DNA of 64,000 nucleotides, from positions 19,422,097 through 19,486,096 of the forward strand of contig CM073324.1 of assembly GCA_037043015.1 (NCBI GenBank), given 5' to 3'. Shown here in pieces: positions 1 through 13,249 of this stretch (the stretch's first letter is position 1; each line of letters starts with the position of its first letter). The notes under the pieces are model-generated. The model was not told the origin of the DNA. It did no database searches and saw nothing but the letters and a program-made list of their open reading frames with translations. This DNA comes from Bryum argenteum (lineage: Eukaryota > Streptophyta > Bryopsida > Bryales > Bryaceae). The position numbers were made by a program, and so were the translations under genes.

Positions 1-1601
1 CAACTTGTCTGATCATAGCTGAATCTCAGGTGCTCTCTTCAAGACTGATAATTATGATGGGCCTTAACAAATTCCTTCTAACCTCAACAAATTCCTTCTA
101 ACAAATTCAATGGAACAAAGTATAAATGTATGCAATGAAGTTCACGTTTTACTAGTTGCTTGCCTGTTCAACTTGTATCAAATTGTTCAACTTGATCAGA
201 GTCTGGAGCGCGCTCCCACACAACAAGTTATGTCGATCCTGCCTACCTCATTCACCTTGTTATTTACACAACCTGAAGCATGCACAATGAAACGTTCGCA
301 ATGTACAAGTAAACTGAATTGCGGTTCATCGATTCCGTAGAATGCTAAACATGAAGCAACTCCTAACTGTTCATCTTCAAACGAGTAGAGGAGCTCAAAC
401 CAGACTTGCAGTTGCGAATGGACGACTTCGGATGTTGTTGAGCAGACGATGGACAATGAGAAAGTACGGAACGCCAAGGAAGAATGTTGAAGGATCAAGA
501 GGACTGAATTCACCGTACCTCACCCTTTTCAGATTGAATTCGAAGCGAGCAACAAGGGTCTTTGTAGGGCTCCTACTCGTTCCGGTTACCGTACCGCGAA
601 GTGTGGATCTAGATGCATTCCAGACTGTCCACCGGGATATTAAGATCTGAGGTGCTTTTCCAAGCTGTCAAGCATGCGGTCGCATTCATTCCCTGTTTTT
701 TTTTAATTTTCGGTTTGGTGGCACTCTATTTTCTCAATTCTCGGTTTATATTGAGATTATTTATCCTGAAATTTGTTCTTGAAGGCATGGAATTTCTGTT
801 TTTTTTCGTTTGTTATTTTTGGAATTATTTAAGAACGAACCAACTATGGTGTCACAGTAGTCGTCCCTCCATTGGTATGATGACCTCCGGGCATACATCC
901 AAATATAGGTCAAACAAACATTTTAGTCACGTCGCCTCTACATAGGTTGGAGTTTCTCTTCTTCTAAGTTGATCAAGAATAAAATCCATAAAAGAAAAAA
1001 AAAAGTAAAAGTAAAAAATCAAAGAAAGAGATAAAAGAGCTACATTTGTGAATGCTAATGATTCCGTAAGAGCTCGTTAAGCATGCAAAGTGGCGGTATA
1101 AACTTGGAGCATGATCCCCTATTCCCACATGCCGGAGAGTGAAGTAGCGGAGAATCGGAGATTTTGGTCGATGATCCAAGAGCATATGCTCGATGCAAAG
1201 TTACCAGGAAGTGCATCTGGAACATCTCTTTTTGTTGTCCGAAGCGTGTCACTCAGATCACAAGCCCAGTGAGAGCTCCATTGTACGTACACAACTTTTT
1301 TGTAGTAGAATCGTGCAGGAATATCCATGAGCCCCCCCACCCACGATTGTCAAAGGGACAACGTAGCCGCTCTTAAAACTTCCTACCTGCCTGTGGTACA
1401 AAGTAATCGCTGCACTTATGACACCACCGTCATCAGCTGCAGGTAGAAGAGTTCGGTGACTTCCAAGGCACCCCTGATTGATTGATTGCTCTCCTCGATT
1501 CAATACGATCCCCTGATTGCTCTGCTCAATTCAATTGTCACGGACTCAACCCAGTTTGTCCATCGATCAGCTAACGTAATTTTACGTTTCCAGGTTTGAA
1601 G
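1..1601. other. 5' flank of the phosphatase gene, no clear gene
   Basis: No convincing gene is visible. Positions 533-643 follow a pyrimidine-rich acceptor-like site and read as a short cysteine-rich C-terminus ending at TAA, which could be the last exon of a gene lying to the left; this is weak. Positions 847-965 hold a copy of a dispersed repeat also found near 11.85, 24.38, 26.12 and 63.67 kb. The rest holds nothing I can name. Confidence 0.4.
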
Positions 1602-4600
1602 ATGGCCGGTGAGAGGAGTTTTATCGTTGCTGTGATTATTCTCCTTCTCGTTTTCGGATATGGAGGAGAAGCGGCGTTGCGGATTGATGAGCATCAGCCG
1701 CTGTCGAGGGTGGATATTCGGAACGCAAGAGTGCTGCTCGACAATTCCGTGAGCATCTCCGCCACCCCTGGGCTCCTGGGTTCGAAGGTATTTCTCATCT
1801 TCCTTGAGAAAACTGATTTTCTCATTATCTTTTTCGTGTCCAATCTCAACTTTGTAATGGTCTCGGCCTTCGAATAGTGGTAGCGTCGTTATTCTCAGAG
1901 ATCATTCAAGGCACAATGTGCGATTCTGGCGTGATTGTAAGATCATTTGTTGCTTCGTCACCTTTGCCAACTAGTTTGCATTCTCGTCAATGTCGGAAAT
2001 TCTGGGAGTTCCGAGTACTTTTGATGTATCGGAGGGTCTATGCTCGTCATTTTCCATGGCTCGATACGAGTAGCCACACCCAATCATCTGTGGTTTTTTA
2101 CGGGTGGAAATGGTGGAATTAACTGTTTCTTCCCTGTTGGTTGAAGAATCAATCGTTGCACCCTGTACGTATTTGTGTCCAGTCGGCAGAGTAACAATCT
2201 AGCTTGCTAACTTATCCAACTAGTTAGCGTTCCATTCTAAGCACTTGACATGGAATGCTCTGTGCTTGTTGTTTACCGTATGTCTCTGCTCGACGGCTCT
2301 TTCCTCGCTGTCCGTGTGACTGGACTGGTGAATGATGGTTGTAAGTTCACCACATGGGTGAATTAGGGTTTATCGGTGGCAATTGGTCCTTCAGTGCTTT
2401 CCTTGGAATTTTCTTCGGAGTACTCGATAATTCAATTGACAATCCAGGGATATAAATCCTTCTTGTTAGATTCTCTAACGATTCTCTAGTATTTTGCTCT
2501 GGGTATTCAGAAACATGAGTTGGCAGCCGGGTTTGGAGATACGACAGGCTAGGGTTACCTCAAACTAGAGCACAGTGATTACTGGAAGATTTTTTGCTAT
2601 GGAGTAGCATCTGTATTTTTGGGAAAATCAGCGAGCATGATAAATGCTTTGAATGCTGCCCACCCAAGTCTCGAGAGTCTTGTATTTGCTAACAGTGAAT
2701 TTGATGGCAGGGGCAAACGGCGGAGTACGTGAAGGTCACATTTGCACGGCCCCATGGCGCTAATGCTAGCGACTGGATTGGTGTCTTCTCGCCTGCAAAA
2801 TTCGAGTAAGAGTTTCTACAAATGCTCAAATTTGCTTTGTCTTTCTGAACTTCGGAGGCTCATTTACTTGTTTGATTGCAGCGCCAATGAGTGCCTTAAG
2901 GATACGGAGAACGGAACCATCAATTACAATAAGCCACCATACCTGTGCTCATCACCAATCAAGGTAACTATGTTCTCAAAATATGCAAAAACTCTCTTCG
3001 GAGGCTTTCCTGCTTCCTCATGTCTAACTATCACGTCCTTGAATCTTGCAGTTCAAATATGCAAACTCTGAATCCAAGGATTACTTGAAAACCGGAAACG
3101 GTTCATTGTCGTTCCGCCTCATCAACCAACGTGCTGATTTCGCATTCGGCTATTTCTCCGGCAATCTATCCGACGTAAGCTACTCATCATGCAAGCTTTT
3201 GAATTCTTACGAATGATGAATTGGTAATCAGTACTGACGTTAGTTTTGTTTTTGGCAGCCTGTGCTCCTTGGCCTGTCCAACACAATTACGTTCGCAGAT
3301 TTGAAAGCTCCTCAATGGCCTCGCCTTGCAATGGGAAAATCCTGGAACGAGGTACACCTACAACAACCAGAGATTCGTGAAATCTTCACCAAATCTTTTG
3401 AAACTTACATGGGTCATAACACAAGAGAATCTGCTGCGGTTTTGTTAGGATGAGAATGCATGTCTTTCAAATCGATGCTGAAGTTTGCCAGTTTCGATCT
3501 CTCTTATTTTTTATTAGATCGGATGATATTAATGGGTGTTTTTGTAGCTGAACTCAGGATTGATGAAATGAATTGTTGTTTTTGTTTTATACTTGCAGAT
3601 GACGGTGACATGGACAAGTGGGCATGGTATGAATGATGCAGTTCCAGTAGTTTTATGGGGGAATGAACACAATAAGCGGCAATCTATGTCACCTGCAATC
3701 ACACTCACATTCACCAGAAACGATATGTGCGGTAAGTTGCTCCAAGATTTACTATAATTTAAGTTGTTATACTAATTTAACTTGTAAGTTGTTACTTGAG
3801 ATTTAAGCTGTTATACTAATTTGAGTTGTCATACTAATTTAAGTTGTAAGTTGTTATTTGAGAGTAATTGTTGTATTGAGGACTGGATTTTTTATATTTT
3901 CTTCAATTGTGTACAGGGCCTCCTGCAAGTACAGTGGGTTGGCGTGACCCGGGCTTTATTCACACGGGATCTTTGTCATCCCTATGGCCAAGCACCAAGT
4001 ATGTTTTATTTATTTCTTTATTTTGTTTATGCTAGATCATTGGGAAAAAAAATATTTAATGTGATGTTGCTTGAAACTCCACCTATTGATGGTTATTGTG
4101 TTTTGTGATTTGTAATAGATACTATTACAAGATAGGCCACCAATTCAAGGATGGTAGTTTTGCTTGGGGACGAGAGAATAGTTTTGTTTCAGCACCTGCG
4201 CCTGGTCAAGATTCACTGCAAAGGGTAGTCATTTTTGGCGACTTAGGGAAGGTAAGCGTTAACTGATACAACCTTATGCTTGTTCAATCAGGATTTGATA
4301 AGTTTTGTCAACTTTTATTGTGATTTTGATTGAGTTTTATGTGAAATTTTATTGTGGGTTTCTTGATGCAGAAAGAGCGGGATGGATCCAACGAGTACAA
4401 CGATTATCAACCGGCGGCTCTTAATACCACTGACCAATTAGTCAGGGATATAAACAACTATGATGTCCTTTTTCTTAATGGTGACATAACCTACAGTAAT
4501 GGGTTAGTATATTTTCCATTCATCTTGCACAACCATACATTGAGATGAAGTGAATGGATCCGACTGATTCTTTTTGCTTTTGTATAGATATTTATCTCAA

Positions 4601-6094
4601 TGGGATCAATTTACGGAGCAAGTTGAGAACATCACCTCTCGCATCCCATTTATGGTTAGTAGGTATGTACATTTTCCATCCAATTGTGTGCTTTCTCAAT
4701 ACGTGATTCAACTCCTCACCCGATGATGTGCTCTCCATTAGAATCTTACAAAATGAAAAGAGGTTACTAGTGCTAAGAGGCTCTCTTTTGAACACTATCA
4801 AGAAATTATAGTACCCGCATGGCCATTTCAGCACTGTAGTTCCAAATAATTAATTATTTTTGCGTTGTTGAATTCAACAAACTTCTTTTCCTCGCGATTC
4901 TAGTTTTTTTGAACATAAATATGTCTAATGTATTTTTTAGATTTATTTCATTTTATTTTTTGGCACCTAAACATGGAACTTAATTTCTGTTGAAATGGCC
5001 ATGCTGATAAGGTATGTATTTTATGATTAGTTCTTAAAGTTACTGTTTACTGTTCTAAGTTATAGAAGTTATTGTTATTTAACTATTGGTATGATTTGGG
5101 TTTTGTATAGTGGGAATCACGAGCGAGATTGGCCTGGTTCGGGGTCTTTTTTCCAGAACCTTGATTCTGGAGGCGAATGCGGAGCTACAGCCGAAACATA
5201 TTTTAACATGCCATTGAAGAACAAGGACAATTTTTGGTATAGTGCAGATTGGGGTCAATTTCACTTTTGTATTGCTGACACAGAAAAAGATTGGAGGAAA
5301 GGCACCGAGCAATACACATTCTTGGAAGATTGTTTAAGATCGGTCAACCGTCAAAAGCAACCATGGTTGATTTTCATTGCTCACCGAGTTCTAGGATATT
5401 CATCCGGCTCATTCTATGCTAGTGAAGGCACCTTTGCTGAGCCTGAATCACGAGATCAGTTACAAGAACTATGGCAAAAGTACAAGGTTGATATTGCCAT
5501 GTATGGCCATGTTCACCAATATGAACGGACATGCCCGGTTTACGAGGTAATACATATATTTATGCATGAAAACTATGCACTTCATAGCATCATTGTTCTT
5601 TATAACATCATTTATAACATCATTTTTGTGTTATTTTTTATCGTTTTAAGTCATAAGTTGTTCTATTTAATTGTTCTTGGTCACATTGGATAGTAATTTA
5701 AGTGATATCTCTCTAGTAGTACTTGATGGATCTCTGGATGTTTTTCACCTTACACCTTACATGTTTTTCATTGCAGAATCAATGTATCAGCACCGAAAAG
5801 GATCTCTACTCTGGAAGGTATAATGCCACGATCCATGTTGTGGCTGGAGGTGGCGGTTCGGCGCTTGCACAATTTACAACACTGAATGAGTCGTGGAGCT
5901 TGGTGAAGGATTACGACTTTGGGTTCACAAAGTTAACTTCATTCAATAGCTCGAGCTTGCTCTTTGAGTACATGAAGAGTAGCAATGGCAAAGTCTATGA
6001 CCATTTTTGGATTCATAGAGAATACAAGGACGTACTTGGGTGTGATGCAACAAAATCGACAAAATTTTGTCCTGACTTTTTGTTAGCACATTGA
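1602..6094 (+). CDS. purple acid phosphatase, PAP27/PAP1-like subgroup (12 exons)
   Basis: Metallophosphoesterase of the plant purple acid phosphatase family, probably secreted, hydrolysing phosphate monoesters. Exons joined at GT-AG sites in frame: 1602-1787, 2711-2805, 2882-2963, 3052-3174, 3259-3351, 3599-3731, 3917-3998, 4119-4251, 4372-4502, 4588-4662, 5111-5546, 5777-6094, giving about 628 residues, usual for this subgroup. A signal peptide covers roughly residues 1-25 (charged start, then a VAVIILLLVF core). Next comes a fibronectin-like N-terminal domain, then the catalytic domain with the five metal motifs: IFGDLGK, GDITYSNGY, SGNHERDW, FIAHRVLGYSS and YGHVHQYERTCPVY. The seven ligand positions (D, D, Y, N, H, H, H) all look present. 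GDxGK-ERDGSNEYNDYQP is typical of the PAP1/24/27 group, some members of which are annotated 'probable inactive'. Start chosen for the signal peptide. A possible poly(A) signal AATAAA lies near 6355. Confidence 0.95.
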
Positions 6095-7129
6095 GGTGTG
6101 ATTTGCCCTTGAAGCTTTCACAACTTGGTACATGGTTTTGTGAGGAAGGTTACGTTGTAGAAACGGTATGGTATTAGTTTGTTCATATCATATGGTGACA
6201 TTTTGCAAGGTAAAAACGTCAAATTTGGAGTTTGTTCTTGGATCAAACTTTACTTTCATTCATGAACAGTCATGTTTTCCAATTCAAAGTCAGTGTAGAG
6301 ATTTTTTCACAAAACCCATTGTTCCAAAAACTCTCTTTGTTTATTTTTATTTTAATAAATTGATACATTATCTGTAGCAATTGACAAATGATTTTTTTTT
6401 TAAAAAAAGAAAAAGAAAAAAGGAGACTCCCAAAGACGAGAGGTGAATTTTTTTACACTCCTGATTTTTGAGTTGTTTTCATCTGGTTGCTGAATTTAAA
6501 CAATTTAAGACATGTTTATTACTCAATTATCCTGTGTTATCACTTCATGATCATTTAACAATGTAAACTTCGATCTGGTACATATATACCAAGATCATCA
6601 TGAAATACACAAAAAATTAAAAACCAAAATTAATTTTATGATTTATTGCACTAATATTGATTATTCATAATCAATATTAAATTATATTTTACACCCAATT
6701 AAAATTACTCTACAATCATAATTCCTTCCCAACTTTGGGTCATTTTGGGTCAATTAAAACTGCGTAACACGGGTTTGGGGGCTCGATGCACGGAGACAGG
6801 ACCAGTCAAACAACGATAGAAGACCTTCATCTTGGCCTTTACGCTTTTGGCATTCCCTTTTGCTTTCCGGTGCTCCTTGAGCTTTCAATCGATGCTTTTG
6901 CAATGGATTGCACAATTGCAATTCCTCGCTTGAATTCCGTTGGTAGCTGCCGCTTTTAGTAATTTCACTTCTCATAACACAACCTCTTGGAAAGAAGATG
7001 CAATCTTCCTTAGGGTTGTAGAACTATGCATCAACATTTAGGGTTTGAAGCAAGCATTGTGCTCTAATAGCGATGGAAGATAGTTTTGTGGTAATCCTTT
7101 AGTAATTTTATGAGAAGTCTCAAAGTTCA

Positions 7130-7450
7130 TTGCGGCAAGACAGCAACAACCAAGTGATTTATGTAAAAGGACTAGATTCAATCCGTCAATGGTTCGTTTC
7201 GAGGTCGTCACTTGTGTGTTGTTGCAGTTCCGCTCCTGAAGGTTCTGTTATTGCATCAAGACGACAACAACCAAGTAATTTATTAAAAAGACAAGATTCG
7301 ATCTTCGAAATGGTTCATTTCAAGGTTGTCACTTGCGTGTAGTGTAGTTCCGCTCCTTTCCGCTCCTCGAGGTTGTCACTTGCGTGTAGTGTAGTTCCGC
7401 TCCTCGGGGTTTTCACTTGCGTATTGATGTAGTTCTCCTCGAGGTTGTCA
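7130..7450. repeat. degenerate tandem repeat
   Basis: Two imperfect units about 125 bp apart begin with GACAACAACCAAGT-like sequence. They are followed by two or three shorter units built on GAGGTTGTCACTTGCGTGT and AGTTCCGCTCCTC. Probably non-coding. Confidence 0.6.
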
Positions 7451-7929
7451 TTTGCATGTTGGTGTCTTTCTGTCTCGATTTACATAACTTTCATTTTTCC
7501 AATTTAATAAGTATTGATCATAGTTGGAGGCATTATTTCTTGTTAATTAATTTGTAATTGGTTAATGGATGTAGAATTTGGTTTAAGATTTTAGTGGTCC
7601 AACAATAAGCGTATAAAATATATAGTTTTATCTAAATACAAAAATCTACAAGGAAAAACCTTTATCAATAGTACTTAGAAAGTTAACAAATGTTGCACAC
7701 CATTAAATTTAACCATAAAATACCTACAATCTTATAGGATATCAACAAATATACTGAAGATGAAGTGTATCTTGAACAAGTTAGAGTTTACTCAATTCCA
7801 CCAAGCAGCTTTAATTAAAAGCATAACCACAATTAAAAGCATATCCAAAATGAAGACAATATGTATATGTACCGAGGCTTAACCCCATCTGTTGTCACAA
7901 ACTTGCTTAAAAATCAAAACCAAATCCTT

Positions 7930-8160
7930 TTATTTCTAGGTCTTTAAACCTCAATCTAAGTTATAATTTAATTTTCAACCATTGGACAAGTTAGAAAGCA
8001 TAAATAAAAACCGAACTATTATATTTCTGGGCCTTTAAACCTCAATCTAAGTCATAATCTAATTTTCAACCATTGGACAAATTATTATAATTCCAGGCCT
8101 TTAAACCTCAATCTAAGTTATAATCCAATTTACAACCGTTGGACAAACTAGAAAGCGTGA
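7930..8160. repeat. three-copy tandem repeat
   Basis: Three copies of a unit beginning CCTTTAAACCTCAATCTAAG and ending near CCATTGGACAA, spaced roughly 95 and 75 bp apart, with a few substitutions each. Confidence 0.7.
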
Positions 8161-8474
8161 TCACAGATATTTCTAAGATTATTATTATAGCTTCCCAATC
8201 TCATTCACGTCGTAAAATATACACACCTGATAGTAAAAATAACGACATTCTATCCCTAAATGTAGGGATCGCTCTTTAAAACTGCTCCATAACAAAGCAT
8301 GTGAACCTTACATTAGTAAGACTGGAAACATTAAATGACCTCCACCGAAACATGAAGGTGCGAATAAAACTCCTAACTGCAGATACTGTAGTATGTCTAA
8401 AAGGCCGTTCACATCTGTATCAACAGATTATCAACAGCTTAATGTTGGGTCATTCCTTCTCTATTTTGATAACC

Positions 8475-8615
8475 TTATCCCTGAGTCCAAGGCTGTCAAA
8501 TTACACAAGATAGCCTTTAGCCCAAGGCTGTCAAATTACACAAAATAGCCTTCACCCTGAGCCCAAGGTTGTCAAATTACACAACATAGCCTTTACCCTA
8601 AGCCCAAGGTTTTCG
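8475..8615. repeat. short tandem repeat
   Basis: Three to four copies of a unit containing GCCCAAGGCTGTCAAATTAC followed by ACAAAATAGCCTTTA, about 35-45 bp per unit. Confidence 0.65.
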
Positions 8616-9233
8616 GATCACACTGGAACTCATGCCTGTCGGGCTTGCTTGGGCGTTTGCTAGAGCGTTCAAGGGTTAACAATCGGCAACAATGCGCAGA
8701 ACTTAGTCAACTTCAGAGCTGCAGAAGCACAGGGCACAAAGGGAACAAGCACCAAATGCAGTGCCGAAAATCAATCTTCCAAATAGAGTTAATTTTGATT
8801 TATATTGTTCAATGCTTTTGTTAGTTATTAAAGATTGAACTAATAATTTTTGTTCTCTGCGAGAAAGATCTAATCCTTTATTGTTGATTAATAATGTGTT
8901 TAATTTTTTTTTCGTAAATAAATGAATTTTACATTTTTTATATAATGTTTTAAATTTCTAAATAAATGCATTAGTAGATTTTCTGCTTTAGTAAATTGTA
9001 CTAAGTTATTATGCATTAAATTATTTAAATATTTTCCACGTGAAGAATGTATTAAAGATTGAATTATTTCAAAATATTTCCATAGTTCAAAATAATCTGA
9101 ACCTAATAAACTGGAAAAATATTTTTTAAAAAGAAAATAAATAAAAATAATAAAGCAAAGGAGAGCGAGGATTAATGCCAAATATATTGACTCGATCATA
9201 ACATCCAGATATACAATCTGGTGGACCACCATG

Positions 9234-11622
9234 CTACGTCTTTTTCTTCTTCGGCCTTCTCTTTCTCTTCGGTTTAGTTGGCTGCACGGCAGGCCCGTCT
9301 GAAACCGAGCTCTTGGCGTTTTCATAGCTTGTTGAACTGCTTGAAGGGCCACTTCGAGGCCTCCCAGGCTCAGCAGCAGCAGCAGCACTAGATGCGCCCT
9401 GGTAACGCGGTCTCTTGGATGTGGAATCTGGGAGAGAAGCTTGTCTGTTATTGTATTTGTTCTTGTTGCCACCATTGTTGTAAGTGTTGTTGTTGGTTGG
9501 GTCAGACCAAGTAGACGGGTTGTTGCTCTTAAATCTGTTGTTGCCACCATTGACGGTAGTGTCTGATAAATTTGCTGGCCGCTTGTTCCTGTTTTTGTTG
9601 TCACCATTGTAAGAGCTTTTTGATGAGGAAATCGGAGACTTGGAACTCGAAGGAGGTGGTGGCATCAGCGCCCTTGCAAACTTTTTGTTCTGCAAAATCA
9701 TAGACACACATATGAGTCGAAGTGCTCCTTCCAGATTCTTAAAGGGCTACCGAGAATATGGGAAAGTAACACTTCATGCAGACTTTTCTGTTTATTAGAT
9801 TATGGAGGGAATACCTGGTCTCCTGCGGCCTGTTTCCTTGGTTTCACAACCACGGCAGGTTTTCTTTGAGAACCAATCTCGCCATTTACAGGTGGTTGTG
9901 ATACTGGCAGTTCGGTGGCAGGTGGAGCCAACTCGTCTTTTTCTTCACCCGCCCTGTACATGCAACATATGTTAGGGATGATATGTTAGGGATTACACAA
10001 TACCATTTTGAGAAAAGCACAAGTTGACCTCACAGCACTCAGAGAAAGGTTGCTGGATATTCACATACAAAGAGATGTCTATTGTTATTGTTATTGTTAT
10101 TGGATGCGACAATAATCGTCATCGACAAATTTCCTACATGGCCCCGAGGAATAAAAAGAACATGACCACTGGAGCAGAAGACCTTACCTTGGGCTCTTAT
10201 CGGTCCACTCATCATCAGCATCGGCGTCATCACCGGATGAACCTGCCATGAAGAAGTCGTCTTCGCTCATGTCCATACCTTCTTCGTCACTGCCTGTCTC
10301 TGCACATTCGAAGTCGAATTTCCGTCAGTAACTGGACTTCGATAAAGCTAAACTGACCATGTCTTGAACAACCACAACAAAATGACATCAGAATGACAAG
10401 GCGTCAGAACAGTCTTCTTACCTTCTAAGTCATGTCCAGCAGCAGCTGCAGCAAGTAGGTTGTGTTTTATCCTCTCACGCAGCTGATCACGTTTTAGCTT
10501 GACCTCCGGGTCATCTTTACCCATGTACAGAGATATGTACTTCTCGGTCTTGGGAAAAAACTGAAACCCCAGCATAACATCACCACAAAATGAATTCTCC
10601 AGAAATTTCTGTCCTAGACGTGGCTACAAATTAATGCTCGTTTCAAAAGCACAGGGAAGCGACATGTATACCCGAATGTATTCAAGGTCTTCCTTCAGAT
10701 CATGAAGCTGATCAGCAACAGCAGTCAGCTGTGTTGTGTGGTCGTCAGACAGATTCTCCAACAATGCTCTTTGTTGCTTCTCCAGCCGTCTGATTCTGCG
10801 CTCGATTTTTCTTCTCTCTGAACGATAATACGTTCCATGAATACGATGTTGCCTTAACTACTAAGAATAATAAGAGAAACAGAAACCATGAAAACCTAAT
10901 CCTCCAGTGCAACCGTGTTACTCTAACCAACTCATACACTCGAACATGACATAGCTATATCAACTGACCTTCAATTGAATGAAGAAAAATCTAAAGTTCA
11001 ACAATTGCCTACAACAATTGCATACATACTCGGTCACAGAATTAAATAAAAGTGACCTCTTGAGGATTCCCAAGCATGACACTACTAAAAGTTTCACATT
11101 TAGTGCCCTCTACCTTAGAAACTCAAAACCTAACATCCAAATTCGGAAGCTCTGAAACCGCAACATCCTCCAAAGACTTGTGGGCTCACCGAAAAACTTA
11201 ACCCTCCGATACCGAAGGGCCATCTTGCGCTCAAGTTCAGCTCTAACGTGAGAGTCAGACTGAAGTTTGAGCTCTTCGAGTCGCTTCTGCTGCGCCTCTT
11301 TGACCTCAGCAGGCAATTCCTGCACAACCAACAACTACCTTTCAAATTAAAATAAAAAAACAAACGAAGCAGAAGCTCGCAAGAAAGAAGAATTGTGAAC
11401 TCACAATCAGAAAAAAAACCCAAACCTAAATCTCGTATGTACCTTTTTGAGAAGGCGCTCGATAGAACGGATCTGATTCTTGGTCGACATATGCTTGGCT
11501 TTCTTCTTCTCAACGCCGCCTGGGCCTTTACCGACACCTCGACCACGTCCTGCGCCGCGGCCACCTCCTCTGCCCAGAGGCGCCCTCCCTGTATGTTTCC
11601 GGCCATAGCTACCGTGCGCCAT
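9234..11622 (-). CDS. rRNA-processing protein EFG1 homologue (7 exons)
   Basis: Nucleolar protein of the Efg1 family, known in yeast to be needed for early 18S rRNA processing and 40S maturation. Exons on the minus strand: 11622-11443, 11319-11190, 10817-10672, 10560-10422, 10299-10188, 9953-9815, 9689-9234; all junctions are GT-AG and in frame, giving about 433 residues. The N-terminus has a GR-rich (RGG-like) stretch (residues about 12-36). The Efg1 core follows (STKNQIRSIERLLKK, then RKMALRYRRVKFFERRK, then YIRFFPKTEKYISLY), largely charged coiled coil to about residue 190. An acidic serine/aspartate region follows, then a long low-complexity S/N/G-rich tail ending in a basic cluster (KPKRKRRPKKKKT) that looks like a nuclear/nucleolar signal. 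The tail is longer than in yeast. ATG chosen because the GR-rich segment and core are in frame and no upstream ATG is better supported. Confidence 0.9.
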
Positions 11623-11844
11623 AGTTTCGCCTTCCTCCCTCCAAGAATTCAAAGCAAAATACTCCCAATCTTTCTTTTTGATTTAACTATGGTTAGGTTT
11701 CTCTCACTTCTTCTGCCGTACCGTAACCATAGGTCACTTCCTGCTTCCAAACAACGTGGTATGTCGACAATGTGACGACCAACAAAACCAAACCTCTACT
11801 TTTATACAAACATAATAGCTCACTAGTTCAAGGTCTTTTTTCAT

Positions 11845-11970
11845 GTAGTGTTCACCCTAAGAGGGGTTAGTAGTCCTATACCAGTGTTGTTAGGTCCTGT
11901 GGGCATATCATCAAGGGTAGGTCGAACGGACACTTTATTCACGCCAACCCTTACGAGTCTGGTGTTCTTT
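11845..11970 (+). repeat. dispersed repeat family, copy 2
   Basis: Shares GTTCACC, GAGGGGTTAGTAGTCCT, GGGCATAT, AGGGTAGGTCGAACGG and CACGCC blocks with copies at 847-965, 24379-24506, 26121-26256 (inverted) and 63669-63774. Class not determined. Confidence 0.75.
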
Positions 11971-12170
11971 CTTTCTTTCTTTCTTTCACTTCTTGCAATC
12001 ATGCAAAGTAGTATCACGAATGACAACCCCTTTAGCATATTTTTTCTTTTATGTTGAGTGATTATTATTTTTTACTTTTTAATAAATTTCATTATATAAG
12101 GCATATTTAATTACAGATAGGAGCATGGAAGGTTGAGCATCCAAATTGTATTTGAAACTAATTATTAATT

Positions 12171-12222
12171 TGACAACATGGTTGATTATATTAATGATTT
12201 AATATAATCAACCATGTTGTCA
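12171..12222. repeat. perfect AT-rich inverted repeat (hairpin)
   Basis: Left arm 12171-12194 begins TGACAACATGGTTGAT; the right arm 12199-12222 is its exact reverse complement. The loop is only four bases (TGAT). Could be a foldback/MITE core or a hairpin RNA source. Confidence 0.85.
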
Positions 12223-13249
12223 AATCAAAAATTAATTGCGTTGTCAAAATCAATACAAAACAATTAGAATATGGTATCTTCTATAACTTTTCCTTTTCAA
12301 TTTAAATCAATGTTAACGCTATTAGAATATGGTATCATCTATAACTTGTCCTTTTCAGTTTTTACATGTTCAACTATGCAAAATAAGTAGATAAATTAGT
12401 ATTACATCAAGATGCAATATTGCCAGATCATAAATTGTAATTTGAGATTACAAGTGGTGTTGCCATAAAGTTTCAAGGTCAAGCACCAATATTACAAATT
12501 GGCCTCTTTCAATTTAAATGCTGAGCTTATATAAAGCTTGCTTCAATAACTTTTGCTTATAGCTTGTTTTTTCAAAACCATGCTTGTTTGAGTTTGATGT
12601 GAAACTACTTGTCTTTGAAGCTGATGAGTCTTGCTTGAATAATACACAACATTCCAATTTCACTTATATAATAAATCTAGTCTATTAGGGTTTGAAGTAG
12701 CGCAACAAATTTATGAAGCTTAAATTTAGTTATTTTGCGGATGTGTGTTTGAAGTTTCAAGGACTCTAAGCTCTAGGGTATTAGGAATAATATCGAACTT
12801 CTCAACTCCAGTCCCACTTTTAGACTTTGAAGCTCGAGCTGTAAACATGGTTTGTGAATCAGTAAGGTTTGAAGCTAATGTATGGTAGAAATTTTGATTA
12901 TGGCACTAGCCTTTTGCTCGGATTATCACCAAGTGCAAGTTTCTTAATTGTAAATGTATAAGATTCAAGGCAAGTTCCAAGTGTGTCACTGAAACTAAGA
13001 TTTTGTACAAAGTCATATCTTTCCAATGTAAAAAGCAGGCATTTGAAGTATAAAATTTTGTTAGGGTTTGAAGCTAGATTGGCAAGCTTAGCCGATTTTT
13101 ATTCATTCGATAACTTCAATAACTTTATAACATTAATGCTTAACTCCTCAATGTCCTTGGGGTGTTTATATCCAAAACATTATTTAAAAAAGAGTGTCAT
13201 AGATGGAAATATAGATAAGCTATTTCGCTCAACCGTACAAACTTGTAAA

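Larger units (their letters stand above)
6095..9233. other. intergenic, AT-rich with tandem repeats
   Basis: Contains the 3' flanks of the two convergent neighbouring genes. No gene is recognised. Three blocks of degenerate tandem repeats are described separately (7130-7450, 7930-8160, 8475-8615). The 3'UTR of the minus-strand gene probably covers about 8900-9233. Confidence 0.5.

Noticed and set aside
196-513. Open frame of 105 codons on the minus strand
   Set aside because: No family resemblance, no promoter or splice context, and ordinary base composition.
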